DNA from: JALORV01 sp963707445
Lineage (GTDB): Bacteria; Pseudomonadota; Gammaproteobacteria; Burkholderiales; Burkholderiaceae_F
Length of the DNA: 64,000 bases
NCBI GenBank assembly: GCA_963707445.1
Contig: CAVPPW010000018.1
Coordinates: forward strand, 62,001-126,000
Reading direction: 5' to 3'
In this document: positions 57,794 to 64,000 of the stretch, one piece after another
Numbering within the stretch: the first letter of the stretch is position 1
Layout of the letters: every line of letters starts with the position of its first letter
The notes under the pieces: model-generated
Told to the model about the DNA's origin: nothing
Seen by the model: the letters and a program-made list of their open reading frames with translations, nothing else
Databases searched by the model: none
Position numbers and translations under genes: made by a program

Positions 57794-57913
57794 ACACGCC
57801 GAACGATTGCTCCGTCGATTTCGCCGACGGGGCCGAGCGTGCGCGATCTGGGGGTTCGCTCATCGACTGCAGCCTTCTTGCTGCAGAGCTGGCTGCATCC
57901 CGCGGAGCTGGCC

Positions 57914-60900
57914 GTGCACGACACCTCGGCATCGGCGGTGATCCACCTGCGCCTGCTGGCGGTGCCGGCACTGGTGCGGGACAACGGCGTGCCGATCGCG
58001 CTCGAACGCAAGGATGCCGCGCTGCTGGCCCTGCTGGCGGTCGACGGGCCCACGCCGCGCGCCCGCGCCGCCGCCATGCTGTGGCCCGATGCGGAGCCGC
58101 AGAAGGCTCGCAACAGCCTGCGCCAGCGACTGTTCCGCCTGCGGCGCAGCGCCGGGTGCGATGTCGTCGTCGAAGATTCGGCGCTCGCGCTGCGCCGAGG
58201 GCATCGATCACGACCTCGCTGCGCTGCCGGCGCGGCTGGCGAGTGATCCGTCGGCGGCCGCCGGCGAGTTGCTCGGCGCGTTCGGCTACGAGGACTGCGA
58301 GGAATTCGATGACTGGGTCCGCAGCGCGCGCGAGCGGGTCCGCGTCCTGCGCCGCGATGCGATCGCCGCCGCCGCTGGCGCAGGAGGAAGCGAGCGGACA
58401 TGTCGCCCGGGCGCTGATCTTCGCCGAGCGGCTGGTCGCCGAAGATCCGCTGTCCGAGCAGGCGCACCGGCTGCTGATGCGGCTGCACTACCGGCGCGGC
58501 GATCGCGCCGCGGCGCTGGCCGCCTATGCGCGCTGCAAGCAGTTGCTCGGGCGCGAACTGGACGCGGAACCCAGCATCGAAACGCGCGAACTCGCGCAGC
58601 TGATCGAACGCTCGGGCGAGTTGCCGGGCGGCGTGTCGCGGCCCGTGCCGCCCGCGATTGCGCGCCCACCACAGCTGGTCGGGCGCGAACGCCAGTGGCG
58701 AGCGCTGGAAGACGCGTGGAAGCAGAGCTCGCCCGGTCATGCTGATCGGCGATGCGGGCATGGGCAAGACGCGGCTGCTCGGCGACTTTCGCGCAGTCGC
58801 ACGGCGTCGCCTGCATCGGCGCGCGCCCCGGCGACGAGCGCGTGCCCTATGCGCTGCTCGCGCGCCTGCTGCGAGCGGTGCTGGGGCCGGGAGCCGACGC
58901 GCGCCAGCCCTGCCGCTCGATGGTCAGGTGCGATCGGAGCTGGCGCGCGTGCTGCCGGAACTCGGCGCCGCACCCGCCGGCACGATGAACGAGGCGCGCT
59001 TCCGCCAGGCGGTCGATGCAGGCACTGGGCGCGCGCCGTGCCGCCGGCCTCGCCGGGGTGGCCCTGGATGATCTGCACTTCGCCGATCCGGCCTCGCTCG
59101 AACTGCTGCCGCTGATCGGCAGCCGAGTTTCGTCTCGCTCTGGCGGTGCGCGGCGCCGAGACGCCGGTCGCGCTGGCCGCGTGGCAGGGTGTCGAAGGCG
59201 GATCGGCGCTGATCGAACTGACGTTGCCGCCGCTCAGCCGAAGCCGACGTGCGTCAGCTGCTGGATTCGCTGGCGCTCGAGGGAATCGATTCCGCGCGGC
59301 TCGCCGCGCCGCTCGCCCGGCACACGGGCGGCAATCCGTACTTCGTGCTCGAGACCCTCGGCGCGCTCGTCGGCGCAGCCCGGCAGCGCGGCGACCGTCT
59401 GCCGACCACGCCGACGGTCGGCGCGCTGATCGAACGTCGCCTGGCGCAGCTCAGTCCGGCCGCGCTGCGACTGGCGCGAGTCGCTGCGCTGGCAGGAGCC
59501 GATTTCTCGGCGGCTCTGGCGGCGCATGCACTGCAGTCTCATCCGTTGGACCTGACGGAGGCCTGGGTCGAACTCGAACGGGCTCACGTGCTGCGCGGCG
59601 ACGGCTTCGTGCACGACCTGGTGCGCGACGTGGCGGCGCGCGCGGTCCCGGGCGCCATTGCCGAACTGCTTCATCGCGGGATCGCCGAATACCTCGAAGC
59701 GCAGTCGGTCGCGCCGGCGCGAATCGCGCAGCACTACGCCGAGGCCGGTGCGTGGCAGCAGGCGGCGAACTTTCACCTGCGCGCGGCGAGCGATGCGCGG
59801 CAGGCCTCGCGACGCGCCGAGGAAGTCGAGCACCGCGAATCCGCGGTGGCCTGCTTCGACCGCGCCGGCGATGCGGAGGCGGCGTTCGAGGCGCGCTGCG
59901 CCAGCGTCGAAAGCCTGATCCTGGTGCGCGGCGTCGAGCATGCGCAGCGGGTGATCGAGGGCATGCTCGGCGCGGCGCGCAACGATGCACAGCGGGCCGC
60001 CGCATTGACGGCGCGCGCGACGGCGGCGCTGATGGCGGGCGATCACGTCACCGGCGTGGCCAGCGCGCGCGAAGCGCTGGCGCTGGCCGATGCACTCGGA
60101 TCGCGCTGGCAGCGCTTCGAAGCCGCGCGCCTGCTCGCGGTCGGGCTGTCGCAGCAGGGCAGGACCGACGAGGCGGAGGCCGTGCTGACGCCGTTCGAAT
60201 CCGACGGTGATGGCCGAAGGCTCGGTCGAGCAGCGCGGCCACTACTGGTCCGACATGGCCTACGTGCTGAACTCGGCGCGCCGGCTGCGGCGCACCGCCG
60301 ATGCGCTGGCGCGCGCGATCGAGTGCGCGCGCGAACAGGGCGATCTCGCCGAACTCGCGATGCTGACGACCAACCTCGCGACCGTTCACGGCAACCTCGG
60401 TCATATCGACCAGGCCTACGAGCATGCGCTGCGCGCGCGTGCACTGCAGGTCGATCTCGGTGCGACCGGAGGGCCGATCGGCGGCGTCATCGAGGCCCAC
60501 GTGGGCCTTTACGGCGCGGCGCTCGGGCACTACGGCAGCGCGTTGCAGGCATTCGACGCGCGCTCGACTGCTTCCGGCGCGACGGGCAGACCCTGTGGGT
60601 GGCGGTCTGCAGCAACAACCTTGCGATGACGCTGATCGACCTGGGCCAGTTCGCCCGCGCGCGCAAGGCGCTCGACTACGAAACCCCCACGGTCGCACAC
60701 GTCGTCGCGCGCGGCGCCTTGCTGGCGGCTCGCCTCGCGCGGCTGCTGGGATCATCGCCGGCGGCCGACCTTCAGCGTGCGATCGACGAACTGGCGCGCG
60801 GCGACGATTACTACGTCGGGGCGCTGCTCGCGCTCGAGCGCGCCGAAGTGGTCGACGCCGCCGAGGCGCTCGACCTGTGCGATGCCGTGCAGCGCGCCGC

Positions 60901-61249
60901 CGATGCGCGCGAGTACGGCGGCATCGCGATGAAGGCACGCCTGCTGGCAGCGCGCGCTGCCCTGCGCGCGGGCGACCCGGCGTCGGCTGTGGCGCGCTGG
61001 GATGAGCTCGAGCCGCTGCTCGTGACGCAGCAGGCGACCGACCTCTACCCGGCGACCGCCGCCGCGATCGGGCGCGACATCTTTCTCGCGCGCCGCGATC
61101 CGGATCGTGCGGCGGCCTGCCTGGCCCGAGGGGTCGAATGGATCCAAAAAACTGCCCTGCCGCAGGTCCCGGAGGCGTACCGTGACAGTTTTCTGAACCG
61201 CAATCCGGTCAACCGCGCCTTGCTGGCAGCCGCCAGCCGAGCGCGGTAA
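57914..61249 (+). CDS. Large BTAD/SARP-like transcriptional activator with AAA ATPase and TPR domains
   Basis: About 1110 residues across at least seven single-base shifts. A winged-helix N-terminus (RDNGVPIALERKDAALLALL, SLRQRLFRLRRSAG) precedes the BTAD helical domain (HVARALIFAERLVAEDPLSE, LMRLHYRRGDRAAALAAYAR with CKQLLGRELDAEPS). An ATPase follows with Walker A MLIGDAGMGKTRLLGDFRA and Walker B VALDDLHFADPASLELL. The long C-terminal TPR region includes GHIDQAYEHALRARALQVDL and FARARKALDYETPTVAHVVA. The start is uncertain: GTG 57914 or the upstream GTG 57839. Such proteins (AfsR/MalT-like architecture) activate nearby genes on sensing a ligand or stress. Its stop codon lies inside the second operator copy. 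Confidence 0.85.
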
Positions 61250-61274
61250 CGGCCCGGTAACGCCTTCCTAGCTA
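61247..61274 (+). promoter_or_regulatory. Putative activator site and promoter of the secreted-protein operon
   Basis: TAACGGCCCGGTAACGC (61247-61263) is 16 of 17 bases identical to the site before the regulator gene. TAGCTA (61269-61274), a -10-like hexamer, starts six bases after the second GTAACG. Direct repeats 11 bp apart just upstream of the -10 are the known layout for SARP/BTAD-type activators. Confidence 0.55.
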
Positions 61275-61401
61275 CGGTGCGTTCCAGGAAGACAGCACGG
61301 CAGCGAGGGGTGAGCGGTGCGTCACACGGAGATTCGAACAAAACTTCGCGTGACCGAGACGTGGGCTAGTTGACAACGATCTACCAGTGGGAGGGTTGAC
61401 C

Positions 61402-62335
61402 ATGCAGATGATCCGCGCGAACGCCAATCAGACTCAGAATCGCGCCCAAATTGCCCATACGCCAAGCTGCTGCTTCCGCTGCTGATCGGCGTCGGAGCTG
61501 CCGCCTACGGGCCGACGGGCATGGCCCAGCAACAGCCGCAGCCGGGCGGCGGACACGCAACACAGGCGCAGGGCGCAGCGGCCGGCGGAACGAGTACCGA
61601 GGCCAACAGCCAGCTCGAGAGCTGCTCGGAAACGCTCGGGACGATCAGCATCGACGAGCAGACCAACGCCGGCTGGTACAGCGCCTACCAGAGCCAGTAC
61701 AAGATGGGTTCGACGGTGCCCGCGCTGCGCCTGATCATCCAGCAGTCCAACTGCTTCGTCATCGTCGACCGCGGGCGCGGCCTGGCGGCGCGTAATCGCG
61801 AGGCAGATCTGATCCGTGGCGAGGAGGGTCGTGCCGGCAGCAACATGGGCAAGGGACAGATCGCCGCCGCGGACTACACGATGATTCCAGAAGTCATGCT
61901 GTCGGACCGCGGCGGCACAGCGCGCCGGCGGTGGCCTCGGGTGGGCTGCTGGGCCGCACCGGAGCCGGGGCGGTCGTCGGCGCCATCGCAGGAGGGATGT
62001 CGACCAACGAGGCGGGCGCGATCCTGACGCTGATCGACAACCGCTCGACAGTTCAGCTCGCGGCCGCGGAGGGCTATTCGAAGAACGTCGACTTCGCCGG
62101 GATGGGCGCCATCTTCGGCGGCGCAGGGGGTGGCGGCGCGGGTGCCTACACCAGCACGCCGCAGGGCAAGGTCATCTTCGCGGCGTTCACCGACTCATAT
62201 AACAAGATGGTGCGGGCGCTGCGCAACTACAAGGCGCAGACGGTCCGCGGCGGACTCGGGACCGGCGGCCGGCTCGGCGTGCAGGGCGGCAGCACCGACG
62301 CCTCGCGCGAAGTCGACTCCAAGCCGAGGCAGTAG
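61402..62335 (+). CDS. Secreted CsgG/LpoB-like protein
   Basis: The start ATG 61402 (or 61408) is followed by MIRANANQTQNRAQIAH. After a one-base shift near 61455 comes a signal peptide core, YAKLLLPLLIGVGAAAYG, ending near TGMAQQQ. The mature part has LESCSETLGTISIDEQTNAG, STVPALRLIIQQSNCFVIVD then RGRGLAARNREADL, QIAAADYTMIPEVMLSD, and after a second shift near 61925, GAVVGAIAGGMSTNEAGAIL, LTLIDNRSTVQLAAAEGYSK and KMVRALRNYKAQTVRGGLG. This fits CsgG-like proteins (curli secretion channel family) and LpoB-type activators, which share a fold. About 310 residues. First gene of the operon controlled from 61247. Confidence 0.75.
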
Positions 62336-62338
62336 CCG

Positions 62339-62840
62339 ATGAGCACGCGCGGCTCAACATTCGGCGGCCTCGGCGTTTCTCGCGGTCGCCATCGTCGCTG
62401 CTGGGCGTGGCCACCGATGCGCGTCGGCGGAGTACTTCAGCCTGTACCTCAAGTGCGAAGGCGAAGTGACCTCGGGCGCCGGCAAAACCGGCGCCAACCT
62501 CGATCTGGCGCTGCGCGACAACAACCAGTCGGCGGTGATCCAGCGATCGAACATCCTGCCGGTCGGCGACAAGATGAAGTACGAGGTCTCGCCGGCGACG
62601 TACAGCATGATCTACCGATCGCCGCAGACTCGCACGCAGCTCTACTACGACTGGTACCGCGGCCAGTTGTTCGCCTGGGACCCGAGCCTCAAGCGCCTCG
62701 CATACATCCGGGTGTCGATCGATCGGCAGAACGGGAGGCTCGAAGGCGACATTCGCAACAGCGACGACCAGATACTGGCGCGCTTCGGCATGCTCTGCCA
62801 GAAGGTGGATCCCAGCGTTCTGCCTGCGCCGAAGTTCTGA
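62339..62840 (+). CDS. Secreted protein of unknown function
   Basis: Four bases after the CsgG-like gene's stop. It starts MSTRGSTFGGLGVSR, then after a one-base shift near 62385 a hydrophobic stretch LAVAIVAAG leads to SAEYFSLYLKCEGEVTSGAG. The body has LDLALRDNNQSAVIQRSNIL, YEVSPATYSMIYRSPQTRTQ, LYYDWYRGQLFAWDPSLKRL and ARFGMLCQKVDPSVLPAPKF. Two Cys (LKCEG and MLCQK) could pair. About 166 residues, no family recognised. Probably periplasmic. Confidence 0.65.
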
Positions 62841-62894
62841 TCCGTCTGCCCGCGCCGCGCAGTACTACGCCGCGCCTGATGAGGGAGACAGTCC

Positions 62895-63484
62895 ATGAAA
62901 GCAACACCGGCCCTGGACATAGCGGCGCCGCGGCGCGGCGCGCTGGCTCGCCGCGGTCGCCCTCGCCGCGCTCGGCGCCGCTCCGGGCTCGCAGTGACGC
63001 GACCGCTCAGACACTGACCCCGGCACAGCAGAAGAACATGGAGCAGGCCAAGGCGCGCGAAGCGCAGGCGAAGGCGCTGCTCGCCAAGTACACGGCGTCG
63101 CCTGGCCGTGACGACAGCGACGGCCTGCTGAAAGAGCCCGCGGTGAGCGCCGAACTGAAGCGGGTGGTCGGGAACCAGCTGCCGAAGCTGATGCAGAACA
63201 CCAACGTGCGCGGCTCGATTGCCTACGACGGCGGCAGTCTCGTCGTCAGCGGCAACGCACCGCACAAGGGCGGCGAGGAGGAAGGCGTCATCTGCGTCAA
63301 CCCGTACTCGCCGGGCCTGGTCGAAGCGGCGATCTTCTCGCGCGGCAAGATCACGGTCTTCGCCACCGCCGAGAAATACGAATACCTGAGCCTGTGCGTG
63401 AAAGACTGGATCACGCAGGTCAACTCGGGCCATCGCGACCGCACGACGCAGCCGAAGAACGTTTCGGTGGTGCGTGCCGGGTGA
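62895..63484 (+). CDS. Secreted protein, possibly Ivy-like
   Basis: ATG 62895 gives MKATPALDIAAP; the hydrophobic core WLAAVALAALGAAPGS lies in the next frame, so there are one or two shifts before about 63000. The mature part reads LTPAQQKNMEQAKAREAQAK, LLKEPAVSAELKRVVG, LVVSGNAPHKGGEEEGVICV, NPYSPGLVEAAIFSRGKITV and LSLCVKDWITQVNS. The order LKEPA, then V-rich strand, Cys, YSP, then I-F-x-x-GK is parallel to the Ivy gene downstream, though identity is low. Two Cys. About 195 residues. Probably an envelope protein of the same module. Confidence 0.6.
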
Positions 63485-63525
63485 GCGGTCCGGTCGAAGC
63501 TTTGCAACACCTACGGGAATCCACC

Positions 63526-63951
63526 ATGAACCTGCATCGATTCATAGGCGCCGCCTTGATCTTGCCGATCGGCGTCGCGTTGACGGCCGCGTCGCACGCG
63601 CAACAGAAGCAGAAGGAGGCGTGGGAGTACCTGAAGGAGCCCGCGTTCAAGTCGGCCTACATGAAGGCGCTCGGGCCGAAGGCCAACACGCCGTGGATCG
63701 CCAAGCGCGACGGTCCAGCGCCCGAGGACAAGTTCGTCACCGTCGCCGGCCAGCGCTACGTCAGGAACGCGTTCTGCAAGAACAACGACTGCAACAACAA
63801 CAGCGCAGTGATTCTGTACTCGCCTGAGAAGAAAGTCGTCTACGGGACGATCTACGAGAAAGGCAAGACCATACTGATCGGCGATCCGTCGGAGGCAGTG
63901 GCCACCGAGCTCAGTGCGCTGTGGAAGAAGGAGTGGCGGCCGCAAGGGTAG
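63526..63951 (+). CDS. ivy: Inhibitor of vertebrate lysozyme (Ivy) family protein
   Basis: 141 residues, intact, from ATG 63526. The signal peptide MNLHRFIGAALILPIGVALT is cleaved after SHA. The mature protein shows WEYLKEPAFKSAYMKALGPK, FVTVAGQRYVRNAFCKNNDC, NNNSAVILYSPEKKVVYGTI and YEKGKTILIGDPSEAVATEL. The Cys pair in FCKNNDCN corresponds to the conserved loop CKPHDC of Ivy, which inserts into the lysozyme active site. In that loop the essential His is replaced by Asn (KNND versus KPHD), so inhibitory strength is unsure. Last gene of the secreted operon. Confidence 0.85.
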   Translation: MNLHRFIGAALILPIGVALTAASHAQQKQKEAWEYLKEPAFKSAYMKALGPKANTPWIAKRDGPAPEDKFVTVAGQRYVRNAFCKNNDCNNNSAVILYSPEKKVVYGTIYEKGKTILIGDPSEAVATELSALWKKEWRPQG

Positions 63952-64000
63952 CCGACGCTGGTTTGCATCAACTCGCGTCACAAGCAATCGGAGTCGACAT

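Noticed and set aside
1..64000. tRNA or rRNA genes, prophage or insertion sequences
   Set aside because: No cloverleaf-like block, rRNA stretch, transposase, integrase or phage structural protein was recognised by eye; a dedicated search was not possible.

Overview
The window is GC-rich chromosomal DNA (codon third positions almost all G or C) from a proteobacterium. It is most likely a betaproteobacterium of the Burkholderiales kind. The evidence is a complete tctC-tctB-tctA (Bug/TTT) transporter set, the rpmH-rnpA-yidD-yidC-mnmE block, a dnaA-dnaN-gyrB block, and best matches by eye to betaproteobacterial families. The chromosomal replication origin lies in the window, between rpmH and dnaA (8134-8750), with a second group of DnaA-box-like sites and an AT-rich 15-bp tandem repeat just before dnaN.

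Layout. 1-3399 (minus): tricarboxylate transporter tctCBA followed by an AbrB-family membrane protein cut by the left edge. 3567-8133 (minus): rpmH, rnpA, yidD, yidC, mnmE and a terminator. 8134-14275 (plus): origin, dnaA, dnaN, gyrB, terminator. 14501-23734: accessory genes, including a secreted cupin, an SDR, a beta-lactamase-fold hydrolase, an alpha/beta hydrolase joined to an osmoprotectant ABC binding-protein/permease gene, and several small secreted proteins of unknown role. 23998-27725: putA. 27747-34585 (minus): a voltage-gated K+ channel, an acyl-CoA ligase/TPP-enzyme pair, and an ECF sigma/anti-sigma/ferritin-like/cytochrome c run. 34735-39018: dinB, cytochrome P460, acyl-CoA dehydrogenase and thiolase. 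39042-48602 (mostly minus): amidohydrolase, MFS exporter, DUF2950/DUF3300 pair, an octaheme cytochrome with TPRs, SYLF protein and aquaporin. 48739-57734: DUF72, two VWA proteins flanking an HtrA-like protease and a MoxR-DUF58 pair, and a lone molybdenum hydroxylase large subunit. 57914-63951: a large BTAD/AAA/TPR regulator followed by four secreted proteins ending with an Ivy-type lysozyme inhibitor.

The most interesting unit is the last one. A near-identical 17-bp direct-repeat motif (TAACG, 6 bp, TAACGC) occurs both in front of the regulator gene and at its stop codon, just upstream of the secreted-protein genes. The arrangement resembles SARP/BTAD operators. The four secreted products look like one envelope or lysozyme-resistance module: a CsgG/LpoB-like protein, an unknown, an Ivy-like paralogue and Ivy.

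A strong caveat applies throughout. More than half of the protein genes need one or more single-base shifts to be read through, including gyrB, yidC, mnmE and rnpA, which a living cell could not lose. I therefore treat these as sequencing or assembly indels, annotate each gene across its shifts, and do not call them pseudogenes. Coordinates of shifted genes are outer limits, and shift positions are approximate. No tRNA, rRNA, CRISPR array, IS element or prophage was recognised.
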